Shown here piece by piece: positions 1-6,859 of a DNA stretch of 42,969 bases (the stretch's first letter is position 1; the number at the start of each line of letters is the position of its first letter). The notes under the pieces were generated by a model. That model did no database searches. It was not told the origin of the DNA and was given only the letters and a program-made list of their open reading frames with translations. A program made the position numbers and the translations under genes. The stretch is from Phycisphaerales bacterium (GTDB lineage: Bacteria > Planctomycetota > Phycisphaerae > Phycisphaerales > UBA1924). The stretch is taken from the NCBI GenBank assembly GCA_020849615.1, contig JADLFW010000020.1, positions 1-42,969 on the forward strand. Reading direction: 5' to 3'.

Positions 1-201
1 GGCGATGATGAGGCCCACCACCGCGATGGGAACGAACACCAGGGTTCCGAGCACAAGACTCCCGATTCCAAGGCCGAGATTGACGCCGGCCCGGCGCGTG
101 TTGAATGCGTGCAGGTAGAGATTCAACTCCGACTCGGAGAGATGGGAGAGCTCGGTAAACTCAGCCAGGAGTTCATGAGTCGCCGGGCGCAAGGCGCGCA
201 T
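1..201 (-). CDS. partial hypothetical membrane protein (C-terminus beyond window)
   Basis: An open frame starts with ATG at 201 and continues without a stop through position 1, giving 67 codons. The predicted N-terminus (MRALRPATHELLAEF) is an amphipathic, Leu/Glu-rich helix of about 40 residues. It is followed by a hydrophobic stretch rich in Gly, Leu and Val (roughly residues 42-67) that looks like a membrane segment. I do not recognise the family. It lies downstream of the rpsF terminator on the same strand, so it is probably transcribed separately. No convincing Shine-Dalgarno sequence precedes the ATG, so the start is uncertain. Confidence 0.5.
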   Translation of the reverse strand, partial: MRALRPATHELLAEFTELSHLSESELNLYLHAFNTRRAGVNLGLGIGSLVLGTLVFVPIAVVGLIIA

Positions 202-310
202 CCTAACGCGCTGGCCGGCCGAGCCGGAGCCCGGCGATTCCGCTCGTCCGGGGGCTCGCTCATCGCCGGCGTGGTGGGATCCAGGTGGTGACGGAGGCGT
301 GCTGAGCGCA

Positions 311-339
311 AACGAAACCAGCTCCCGCGGGGGAGCTGG
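311..339 (-). terminator. intrinsic terminator after rpsF
   Basis: A 9-bp perfect stem (CCAGCTCCC at 318-326 with GGGAGCTGG at 331-339) encloses a 4-nt loop. Read on the minus strand it is followed by TTTCGTT (317-311). It sits 26 nt past the rpsF stop and closes the glmU-prs-rplY-pth-rpsF block. Confidence 0.75.
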
Positions 340-364
340 AGCGCGCGATCGCAATGGCCTCTGC

Positions 365-838
365 TCAGCCCGCGGCGGGTTCGCCGGCGGTCGCGGGCGC
401 CGCTTCGGGTGCGGCGGGCTGGCTCGGCTGGCCCGGCTGGCCCGGCGTCTGGGGGGCGGTGGTCATCTGCGAGGCCCGGAGCTTGATCTCGGTCTCGAGG
501 TCCTTGCGGCCATCGGCGGCGAGCATCTCATCCATGGTGAGGTGGTCAGCGCGGAGGAAGATGTTGCGGAGGATCTTCTCGGAGAGGTTGCAGTCGCGCT
601 CGATGTGGGAGAGCATGTCGCCCTGGGCCTTGAAGTAGGCCAAGATGTAGTAGCCGCGCTTCTGGCCCTTGATCTCGTAGGCCAGGCGCCGCTCATCCCA
701 CTTGCGCAGGGCGATGATCTCGGCGTGGCCGCGGGAGAGGATCTCCTTGATGTGCTCGATGGCGCCGCCGAGATCGGCCGCGACCGCCTGGCTCAGGAGG
801 AACATGGCTTCGTACGTGTAAGACTTCTTGTCGGGCAT
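365..838 (-). CDS. rpsF: 30S ribosomal protein S6
   Basis: The 157-residue product is bS6, which binds 16S rRNA together with S18 in the small-subunit platform. The N-terminal 100 residues show the S6 pattern: YEAMFLLS near the start, then WDERRLAYEIKGQKRGYYIL and the later ERDCNLSEKILRNI. From about residue 105 there is a low-complexity Ala/Pro/Gln/Gly tail, making it longer than typical S6 proteins. The start is ATG at 838, with AAAGG about 9 nt upstream. It is the last gene of a minus-strand block and is followed by a terminator. The usual partners rpsR, ssb and rplI are not in the window. A hairpin with CCG in its loop lies just upstream (858-884) and may be an autoregulatory leader. Confidence 0.95.
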   Translation of the reverse strand: MPDKKSYTYEAMFLLSQAVAADLGGAIEHIKEILSRGHAEIIALRKWDERRLAYEIKGQKRGYYILAYFKAQGDMLSHIERDCNLSEKILRNIFLRADHLTMDEMLAADGRKDLETEIKLRASQMTTAPQTPGQPGQPSQPAAPEAAPATAGEPAAG

Positions 839-857
839 GGGTTGGACCTTTTGTTTT

Positions 858-884
858 TCACCTCGGAGGCCGGCTCTGAGGTGA
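858..884 (-). promoter_or_regulatory. hairpin in the rpsF leader, candidate S6 autoregulatory element
   Basis: In the 63-nt gap between pth and rpsF the transcript can form a 7-bp stem (TCACCTC with GAGGTGA). Inside is a 3-bp GAG/CTC stem and a loop CCGGC. The element ends about 10 nt before the rpsF Shine-Dalgarno. S6:S18 is known to bind a CCG-containing hairpin in rpsF leaders of several bacteria. The match here is only the CCG and the position, so the function is inferred. Confidence 0.35.
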
Positions 885-901
885 ATCTTCCTTCTGTTCG
901 G

Positions 902-1609
902 TTACGGGTTCGTGGGGGGTTCGGACGATCGCGGCGGGGCGACGGGCCGGGCCGCGGGGGTTGAGGAATCGGCTGAATCGGACTTGGGCGCGGGCCGCGG
1001 CGGCTTGGGAGGTTTCGGGGTCGGGGTCGGGTCGGCGTTGTAGGTGTTCATGGCGGCGTCGAGGCCGCGTGCGGTGAAGACCTCGCAGGCCTGGGCGGCC
1101 CGGTCGAGGGCCGGGGCGAGGAGGGTCTCCTCTTCCTCGGTGAAGCGGGAGAGGACGTAGTCGGCCTGGTCCATGTAGGACGGCTTGGGGTTGATGCCGA
1201 TGCGCAGGCGCGGGTATTCATCGGTGCCAAGGGCCCGCTCGATGTCGGCCAGGCCGTTGTGGCCGCCCGCGCCGCCGGAGGGCTTGAGGCGGATGGTTCC
1301 GACGGGGAGGTAGAGGTCATCGACGACGATGAGGACATCGCGCTGAAGGTCGAGCTTGTAGAAGCGGATGGCCTCGCCGATGGCCTGGCCCGAGCGGTTC
1401 ATGAAGGTGGTCGGCTTGATGAAAAGGCATTTCTCCCCGCCCGCGGGGGTGGGGATGACGCCTTCGACGGTGATGGCGTTGAAGCGGCCCTTGGCCGGCG
1501 CCCCCGGCGCGTGCCGGGCCGTGAGGCGATCGACCACCAGGAACCCGACGTTGTGGCGGGTCCTGGAGTACTGGGGGCCGGGGTTGCCGAGTCCGACGAT
1601 CATCTTCAT
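902..1609 (-). CDS. pth: peptidyl-tRNA hydrolase
   Basis: The 235-residue protein releases peptides from prematurely dissociated peptidyl-tRNA in the cytoplasm. Bacterial Pth motifs are all present: GLGNPG with Asn9, RHNVGF with catalytic His19, TFMNRSG with Asn71, VVDDL with Asp98 and GGHNGL with Asn118. The frame is open far upstream, but homology begins at MKMIVGLG, so ATG at 1609 is chosen. No clear Shine-Dalgarno precedes it. After about residue 190 there is a Pro/Ala/Ser-rich tail not found in short Pth proteins. It lies between rplY and rpsF, a neighbourhood common for pth. Confidence 0.95.
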   Translation of the reverse strand: MKMIVGLGNPGPQYSRTRHNVGFLVVDRLTARHAPGAPAKGRFNAITVEGVIPTPAGGEKCLFIKPTTFMNRSGQAIGEAIRFYKLDLQRDVLIVVDDLYLPVGTIRLKPSGGAGGHNGLADIERALGTDEYPRLRIGINPKPSYMDQADYVLSRFTEEEETLLAPALDRAAQACEVFTARGLDAAMNTYNADPTPTPKPPKPPRPAPKSDSADSSTPAARPVAPPRSSEPPTNP

Positions 1610-1680
1610 GGAAGCAGTGGCGCTGGGGACGGGGGATCGGGCACCTGGGGAGCGGGGGCGGCCCGCACGGGCCCGGCACC

Positions 1681-1724
1681 GGCGTCGGGGATCGAGCATG
1701 TCCTGATGCCCGATCCCCGATGCC
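1681..1724. repeat. imperfect inverted repeat between rplY and pth
   Basis: A 19-nt arm at 1681-1699 (core TCGGGGATCGAGCAT) and its near-complement at 1706-1724 (core ATGCCCGATCCCCGA) differ at two positions and are separated by 6 nt. The hairpin begins 13 nt after the rplY stop. It has no T-run on the transcribed minus strand, so it is a weak terminator candidate. It more likely belongs to the GATCGGG-type intergenic repeats seen elsewhere here. Confidence 0.6.
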
Positions 1725-1737
1725 CGATGCCTTCCTG

Positions 1738-2529
1738 TTACTTCTTGGCCCCGCCGCCGGCGGCGGGCTTGGCTCCGCCCGCGGAAGCGGCGGGAGCCCC
1801 ACCGGCGGCCGGCTTGGCCCCTGCCGCCGGCTTGGCTCCGGCGGCGGGCTTCGCCCCGGCCGCAGCGCCCTCGGCGCCTTCCTCGGGCTTCTTGGCGGTG
1901 ATGACCTCGGGCTGGGCGGCCTCGGCGCCGACGGTGGCGGCCTCGGCGACGACGATCTCGTGCTGGATGACGATCTGGGCGATCATCGCGTGCTTGTCGG
2001 TGAGGAGCTTCATGGACGCGACGGGGAGCTTGACATCGCCGGCGGTGATGCCGTGGCCGACATCGAGGTCGGCGACGCTGACCTCGATGAAGTCGGGCAG
2101 CTCGGCGACCACGCACTCGACATCGAGCTCGACGGTCGGGTGCATGAGGATGGCGCCGGCCTGCTTGAGGCCGATGGCCTCGCCGATGATGTGGATCGGC
2201 ACCTTGGTGTGGATGCGGTCGGTGAGCGATACGCGGGCGAAGTCGGCGTGGACGATGTTGGTGCCCAGGTGGTCGAACTGGAGCTCCTTGAGGAGGACCA
2301 TCTGGCCCTCATCCATGTCCTTCTGGCCCGGGAAGTCGAGGCGGAAGACCTTCTCGCCCTTGTGGATGAAGCGGGAGGCCTCGCGGTGGTCGAGAGAGAT
2401 CGGCACGGGGTCCTTGCCGCGGCCGTACACGACGGCAGGGAGTCCGCCCTTGGCCCGGAGGCGGTCGTTGTAGCGGGTGCCGAGCTTCTCGCGGTGGGTG
2501 GCGTTGAGGAGGGGGGCTTTCTCGTGCAT
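1738..2529 (-). CDS. rplY: 50S ribosomal protein L25/general stress protein Ctc
   Basis: The 263-residue product is bL25 of the long, two-domain CTC/TL5 type, which binds 5S rRNA. Recognisable parts are the N-terminal 5S-binding domain (REKLGTRYNDRLRAKGGLPA, then VVYGRGK) and the C-terminal beta domain (VPIHIIGEAIGLKQAG, then VADLDVGHGI). After about residue 190 the protein becomes a low-complexity tail with several tandem GAKPAA units ending in Lys-Lys. The ATG at 2529 is preceded by GAGG at 8 nt. It is followed by pth and preceded by prs, the usual order prs-rplY-pth. The repeat tail is encoded by GC-rich tandem DNA that may vary in length. Confidence 0.95.
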   Translation of the reverse strand: MHEKAPLLNATHREKLGTRYNDRLRAKGGLPAVVYGRGKDPVPISLDHREASRFIHKGEKVFRLDFPGQKDMDEGQMVLLKELQFDHLGTNIVHADFARVSLTDRIHTKVPIHIIGEAIGLKQAGAILMHPTVELDVECVVAELPDFIEVSVADLDVGHGITAGDVKLPVASMKLLTDKHAMIAQIVIQHEIVVAEAATVGAEAAQPEVITAKKPEEGAEGAAAGAKPAAGAKPAAGAKPAAGGAPAASAGGAKPAAGGGAKK

Positions 2530-2573
2530 GGGATTAACCTCGTGAATAGGGGTTCGGATGCTGGGGATCGGGA

Positions 2574-2630
2574 GTCGGGGGTCGGGAAACTGGATCTGCG
2601 GTTCGCTGTCTGCTGTTTTGCGCTTTGCGG
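2574..2630. repeat. intergenic GC-rich repeat between prs and rplY
   Basis: The 102-nt gap between the two genes holds GATCGGGAGTCGGGGGTCGGG-like units followed, on the minus strand, by AGCAGACAGCG. The same AGCAGACAGCG word recurs at about 25854, and related GGACAGGGGG/GGGAACAG units occur at 18823-18871. It looks like a dispersed minisatellite-like family. No gene or terminator is visible in it. Confidence 0.45.
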
Positions 2631-2631
2631 T

Positions 2632-3612
2632 TTATCGCTTCGTGCCGGCGGTGTCGCGGAAGAGGGCGCTGACGGACTGGTTCTCGTGGATGCGGCGGAT
2701 GGCCTCGCCCAGCAGCGGCCCGATGCACAACTCGACGAGCTTGCCGCGGATGGGCTCGATGCGTTCGAGATTGGGCGGGATGGTGTTGGTGACGACGATC
2801 TTGGAGATCGGCGCTTCCTGGAGGCGTTCGACGGCGGGCCCGACCAGCACGGCGTGGGTCGCGGCGGCGATGACCTGCTTGGCGCCGCGCTCCATGACGA
2901 GCTTGGCGGCCTCGCAGACGGTGCCCGCGGTCGAGATCATGTCGTCGAACATGAGGACGGTCTTGTCCTTCACCGAGCCGATCAGGTTGCCGGCGGTCAC
3001 CTGCGAGCCCGAGAGGCGGCGCTTGTAAATGATGGCGAGGTCGCCGCCGAGGAGGTTGGCCATGCCCTCGGCGACCTTGACGTTGCCGACATCCGGGCTG
3101 ACCAGGCACAGGTCGCCCAGCTCCTCGCGGATCGACTTGAAGTAGCGCACGAAGACGGGCGTCGCCGAGAGGTGGTCGACGGGGATGTCGAAGAAGCCCT
3201 GGATCTGGGCGGCGTGCAGGTCGAGGGCCAGCACGCGGTCGGCGCCGGCGGCGGTGACGAGGTTGGCCACGAGCTTGGCGGTGATGGGGACGCGGCCCTC
3301 ATCCTTGCGGTCCTGCCGGGCGTAGCCGAAGTAGGGCATCACGACCGTCACGGGGTCGGCGCTGGCCCGTTTGAGGCAGTCGATGAAGACCAGGAGCTCC
3401 ATCAGGTTGTCGTTGACCGGCTCGCACGTCGAGACGACGACGAAGCAGTCGCGGCCGCGGACATCCTCATCGAGCTTGACGAAGACCTCGCCGTCCGGGA
3501 AGACCTGCGTCCGGGCCAGCCCGGTGTCCATGCCCAGGTGGGCGGTGATGCGCTTGGCGAGCGACATCCCCGAGCGCCCCGCGAAGACCTTGAGTTCACC
3601 GCGTCCGATCAT
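2632..3612 (-). CDS. prs: ribose-phosphate pyrophosphokinase
   Basis: The 326-residue enzyme makes PRPP from ribose 5-phosphate and ATP for nucleotide, His and Trp synthesis. Visible class I motifs are the flexible-loop region YFGYARQDRK, the catalytic His in DLHAAQIQGFFDIP, and the PRPP-binding loop LMFDDMISTAGT. Length matches the family. The ATG at 3612 overlaps the glmU stop by 4 nt (ATGA), indicating translational coupling, and AGGAG lies 8 nt upstream. Coupling of GlmU-type and Prs genes is common and links sugar-nucleotide and PRPP supply. Confidence 0.97.
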   Translation of the reverse strand: MIGRGELKVFAGRSGMSLAKRITAHLGMDTGLARTQVFPDGEVFVKLDEDVRGRDCFVVVSTCEPVNDNLMELLVFIDCLKRASADPVTVVMPYFGYARQDRKDEGRVPITAKLVANLVTAAGADRVLALDLHAAQIQGFFDIPVDHLSATPVFVRYFKSIREELGDLCLVSPDVGNVKVAEGMANLLGGDLAIIYKRRLSGSQVTAGNLIGSVKDKTVLMFDDMISTAGTVCEAAKLVMERGAKQVIAAATHAVLVGPAVERLQEAPISKIVVTNTIPPNLERIEPIRGKLVELCIGPLLGEAIRRIHENQSVSALFRDTAGTKR

Positions 3613-4409
3613 CGGGAGGTCTCCTGGGCTTTGGGCGTGCGGGCGCGGAAGATGCGGTCGACCGTCGCGAGGTCCTCGGGCGTGTTGATCGAGAGGACAT
3701 CCTCGGGGGGCACGGCGTCGATGACCTCGACGCGGCGGCCATCCTGCAGCAGCAGCCCGAAGACATCGGTGATGTAGTACTCGCCGGAGACCTCGTTGCG
3801 GCGGACGCGGTCGAGGGCGCTGAACAGCGCCGCGGCGTCGAGGCAGTAGTAGCTGGGGTTGACCTCGCGGATGGCGCGCTGCTCGGGGGTGGCGTTCTTC
3901 TGCTCGACGATCCCGGTGAAGCGCCCCGCCGAATCACGCACGACGCGGCCGTAGCCGGCGGGGTCGTCGATGATGCTGGTGGCGAGCGTGGCGGCGGCCC
4001 CCGCGCGGCGGTGGGTGTCGAGGATCGTGCGGAGCGTCGCCGGGCGGATGAGCGGGCCATCGCCGCACAGGACGAACGCATCGTGCCGGGCCGCGCCCGG
4101 GCGGAGGTGGTCGGCGTAGAGGCCCCGGGCCTGCTGCACGGCGTGCCCCGTGCCGAGCTGCTCTTCCTGCACCGCGAACTCGAGGTCGGCGTAGCCCTTG
4201 AGGGCATCGCGGACGAGTTCCTGCTTGTAGCCGACGATCACGACGATCTTGCGGCAGCCGACGGCCCGGCAGGCATCGACGACCGCGCAGACCATGGGCC
4301 GGCCGCCGATGGGGTGGACGACCTTGGGCAGGTCGGACTTCATCCGCGTGCCCTTGCCGGCGGCCATGATGATGGCCGAGGGAGCTGACTGGCTCGGGGG
4401 GGTGGTCAT
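3609..4409 (-). CDS. glmU: GlmU-type uridylyltransferase/NTP transferase (single domain)
   Basis: The protein has the pyrophosphorylase domain of GlmU: AIIMAAGKGTRMKSDLPKV (about residues 12-31), then VHPIGGRPM, LGTGHAVQQA and CGDGPLI. It would make UDP-GlcNAc from GlcNAc-1-P and UTP for peptidoglycan and LPS. It ends at 266 residues and lacks the C-terminal left-handed beta-helix acetyltransferase domain of standard GlmU (about 450 residues). The acetylation step must therefore be elsewhere, or the substrate differs. The frame is open upstream through the tRNA-Gln gene, which cannot be coding, so I start at ATG 4409 (MTTPPSQSAPSA). No Shine-Dalgarno is evident. It overlaps prs by 4 nt. Confidence 0.88.
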   Translation of the reverse strand: MTTPPSQSAPSAIIMAAGKGTRMKSDLPKVVHPIGGRPMVCAVVDACRAVGCRKIVVIVGYKQELVRDALKGYADLEFAVQEEQLGTGHAVQQARGLYADHLRPGAARHDAFVLCGDGPLIRPATLRTILDTHRRAGAAATLATSIIDDPAGYGRVVRDSAGRFTGIVEQKNATPEQRAIREVNPSYYCLDAAALFSALDRVRRNEVSGEYYITDVFGLLLQDGRRVEVIDAVPPEDVLSINTPEDLATVDRIFRARTPKAQETSR

Positions 4410-4498
4410 CGCGGGCGCTGGGCGAGCGCGGGGCGGACGCGTCGGATTCGGGGAGGGGTAGCCCGGCCCGTCCGCCGAACCGCGAGGGAACGGAAGAA

Positions 4499-4569
4499 CT
4501 GGCCGACCAGGATTCGAACCTGGACAAACAGAACCAAAATCTGCTGTGCTACCGTTACACCATCGGCCA
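4499..4569 (-). tRNA. tRNA-Gln (anticodon TTG)
   Basis: The minus strand folds into a cloverleaf. The acceptor is TGGCCGA/TCGGCCA (7 of 7 paired), the anticodon loop is TTTTGGT giving TTG, and the T arm is CCAGG-TTCGAAT-CCTGG. CCA is not encoded. It lies 89 nt upstream of glmU on the same strand and is probably part of the same transcript. Confidence 0.95.
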
Positions 4570-5121
4570 ACGGGAGCGGCCCGGCGGATCGCCGGCGGGA
4601 ACCTCCAACTAGGACCGGATACGCGGGCCGCCCGAAGAGGGTTCACCCGGGCCCGGTCGGGCCTGCGGACCACACAAGTCGCGGTCCGCTGAGGCCGCCC
4701 AAGGGCGGTGGAGGCGGGGCCGCGGCGACGGTGCCGCCGGGTTGAACGGGCCGCCTCGTGCGGGCCCGGGTACCGACGGCCGGAGCTGGACCTTCCATCA
4801 GCCGCGATGGGAAAGCCCCTAACCGCGCCTCGCGCCGGGCCCGGGCCAAGGAAGGCACGGGCGGGCGGTCCGTCGCGGTCGGCTCCGATTCAGAGCCGGG
4901 AAGTGTAGAGACGGGAGGGGGGGAGTCAATCCCGGGGGTGGGTGCCGCGTATCCGGGGTCGGGGGCTCGGGGGCCGGGATCGGGAAAGAGGGACCTGGAA
5001 GCGGTGGTGAGCGGAGAGGGGTGGGCAGCGCGGGCCGGTCGGAGGGGCCTTGCCTCGGATCCGGTTGGGGGTTGTGTACGGCGGGGGCAAGCCCGGCGGC
5101 GCGCGCGCCGAAGAGCAGCAC
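4570..5121. other. non-coding stretch between tRNA-Gln and the sulfotransferases
   Basis: No reading frame here has recognisable homology or a good start. The left part should hold the promoter of the minus-strand tRNA-Gln/glmU block, but no clear -35/-10 pair stands out. The right part (about 4910-5000) contains G-rich units such as CCGGGGTCGGGGGCTCGGGG and GGGATCGGGAAAG, resembling the intergenic repeats near 2574. Confidence 0.4.
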
Positions 5122-5967
5122 ATGGCGATTGTGTGGTTGTCGTCCTACCCGCGGTCCGGGAACACGTGGCTGCGGTTCTTGATCCAGGCGTACGCGCGGG
5201 GCGGCCCGGTGGAGAGCCTGCGGCTGAACGCGGAGATTCCGGACCTTCACCGCCCCGGCGCGAGGGTGGACCCGGACTCGGCGGCTCGCGTGCCGGTGAA
5301 GACGCACTACGCGTGGTCGGGCCAGCACGCGTTCGCGGACCGCACGGCGGGGGCGGTGTACATCCTGCGCCATCCGAAGGATGTGCTGCTCAGCTTCCTG
5401 GCGTACCGGAAGCTGAACCGCGTGCTGCCGCCGGATGACCCGGAGATCGACCGCCGCTACGCGCTGATGTTCTGCAAGGGGCTGGGCGACTACCTGTGGC
5501 TCAAGGGCGGCATGGGAAGCTGGGTGGAGCACTTCCGCGCCTGGGATCGCCCGTTCCCCCACCGCCGCGTGCTGGTGCGGTACGAGAACCTGCAGTCGGC
5601 GCCGCAGCGCGAGCTGCCGCCTGTGCTGGAGTTGCTGGGGCTCGACATGGATGAGGCCCGGCTGGCGGCCGCGATCGAGTCGTGCCGGTTCAGCGTGCTG
5701 CGGGAGGCCGAGGAGAAGGAGAAGCGCGGGCGGGCGCAGGGGGGCGGCCCGGCACTGTTCGAGGGGCGGCCCGAGCTGTTGGAGCGCGGGCTTCGGTTCA
5801 TGAATGAGGGAAGGAGCGGGCGGACGCTGGCGCACCTGGGGGCGGATGTGGAGGAGGCGTTCGATTCCGCCTTCGCGCCGTACCTGGAGGAACTGGGGTA
5901 CGGGGCAACCGCGCCGGAGGCCGGCGGCGAGGTGGATGACGGCGAGGGCGCGTTGCTCCAGCGGTGA
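5122..5967 (+). CDS. sulfotransferase domain protein, copy 1
   Basis: The 281-residue cytoplasmic protein should move a sulfuryl group from PAPS to an unknown acceptor. The 5'-phosphosulfate loop is YPRSGNTWLRF (about residues 9-19). The 3'-phosphate site is YILRHPKDVLLSF with its Arg and Ser. RYENL and the C-terminal RSGRTLAHLG fit the family. The frame opens 24 codons earlier, but the second copy begins exactly at MAIVWL, so ATG 5122 is chosen. It has a C-terminal extension of about 12 residues over copy 2. The two genes are 71 nt apart and clearly duplicated. The substrate (glycan, lipid or small molecule) cannot be told from sequence. Confidence 0.88.
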   Translation: MAIVWLSSYPRSGNTWLRFLIQAYARGGPVESLRLNAEIPDLHRPGARVDPDSAARVPVKTHYAWSGQHAFADRTAGAVYILRHPKDVLLSFLAYRKLNRVLPPDDPEIDRRYALMFCKGLGDYLWLKGGMGSWVEHFRAWDRPFPHRRVLVRYENLQSAPQRELPPVLELLGLDMDEARLAAAIESCRFSVLREAEEKEKRGRAQGGGPALFEGRPELLERGLRFMNEGRSGRTLAHLGADVEEAFDSAFAPYLEELGYGATAPEAGGEVDDGEGALLQR

Positions 5968-6038
5968 GGGTGAGAGGCAGCGAGGGGAGAGACGGAGAGC
6001 GAGATGATGCCGGGGGCGCGGGCCGATAGAGTCTGCCC

Positions 6039-6851
6039 ATGGCGATCGTCTGGCTCACTTCGTATCCGCGGTCGGGGAACACCTGGCTGCGATTCCTGAT
6101 CCAGGCCTACATCCGGGGCGGGCGGGCCGACAGCGCCTCGCTCAACGCGGATGTCCCCGACATCCACCGAAAGGGGGTCGTGATCGATCCCGCCGCGGCG
6201 GATCAGGTGCTGGTGAAAACGCACTTCCCGTGGTCGCCGCGGCACCCCTTCGCCGCCCAGACGAAATCGTTCATCTACATCCTCAGGCACCCGAAGGATG
6301 TGCTGCTGAGCTTTCTGTCGTACCGCAAGCTCGGGGGTGTGCTGGCGGCGGATGACCACTCGGTCGACCGCCCGTACGCCGAGCAGTTCATCCGCGGCCT
6401 GGGTGATGACGTGTGGATCAAGGCGCACATGGGCAACTGGCCGCAGCACATCGCGACGTGGCTGGCACGGCCCGCGCACCCGCACGTGGTGGTGAAGTAC
6501 GAGGACCTGCTGTCCGAGCCGGAACGGGCGATGGTCCCGGTGCTGGGGCTGCTGGGGATGGCGGTGGATGAGGCGCGGCTGCGGGCCGCGGTCGAGGCCT
6601 GCCGGTTCGGGGCGCTGCGCGCGATGGAGGCGAAGGAGAAGTCGGAGCGGGAAGCGCGGGGCGACGCGTCGGCGGGGCTGTTCCCGGGCGATCCGGCCCT
6701 GGCGAAGCGCGGCGTGATGTTCATGAACGAGGGCAAGTCGGGCCGGACGCTGACCCACCTGGGCCCGGACATCGAAGAGGCGTTCGACAAGGCGTTTGCG
6801 CCGTACTTATCTTCCCTGGGGTACGGGCCGACCGCGCCGGTCGCGGGGTGA
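6039..6851 (+). CDS. sulfotransferase domain protein, copy 2
   Basis: The 270-residue paralogue of the upstream gene is nearly identical over its first 24 residues (MAIVWLTSYPRSGNTWL then RFLIQAY), apart from one Ser/Thr change. It shares the 3'-phosphate site (YILRHPKDVLLSF) and the C-terminal MNEGKSGRTLTHLG. Divergence is strongest in the middle, where acceptor binding is expected, so the two enzymes may have different substrates. No Shine-Dalgarno is visible. A -10-like TAGAGT lies at 6027-6032, only 6 nt before the ATG, so the gene may be transcribed separately as a leaderless mRNA. Its stop is 8 nt from the end of the convergent SWIM gene. Confidence 0.88.
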   Translation: MAIVWLTSYPRSGNTWLRFLIQAYIRGGRADSASLNADVPDIHRKGVVIDPAAADQVLVKTHFPWSPRHPFAAQTKSFIYILRHPKDVLLSFLSYRKLGGVLAADDHSVDRPYAEQFIRGLGDDVWIKAHMGNWPQHIATWLARPAHPHVVVKYEDLLSEPERAMVPVLGLLGMAVDEARLRAAVEACRFGALRAMEAKEKSEREARGDASAGLFPGDPALAKRGVMFMNEGKSGRTLTHLGPDIEEAFDKAFAPYLSSLGYGPTAPVAG

Positions 6852-6859
6852 GCGCGGGG

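Noticed and set aside
1610..2116. N-terminal extension of Pth overlapping rplY
   Set aside because: The extension is antisense-like Arg-rich sequence in another frame of rplY; the Pth family starts at MKMIVGLGNPG.
1720..3777. Very long plus-strand open frame opposite rplY and prs
   Set aside because: It is an antisense shadow produced by GC-rich codon bias; the opposite strand encodes clear L25 and Prs proteins.
4410..4673. N-terminal extension of the GlmU-type protein
   Set aside because: The extra codons read through the tRNA-Gln gene, which cannot be part of the protein; homology starts after ATG 4409.
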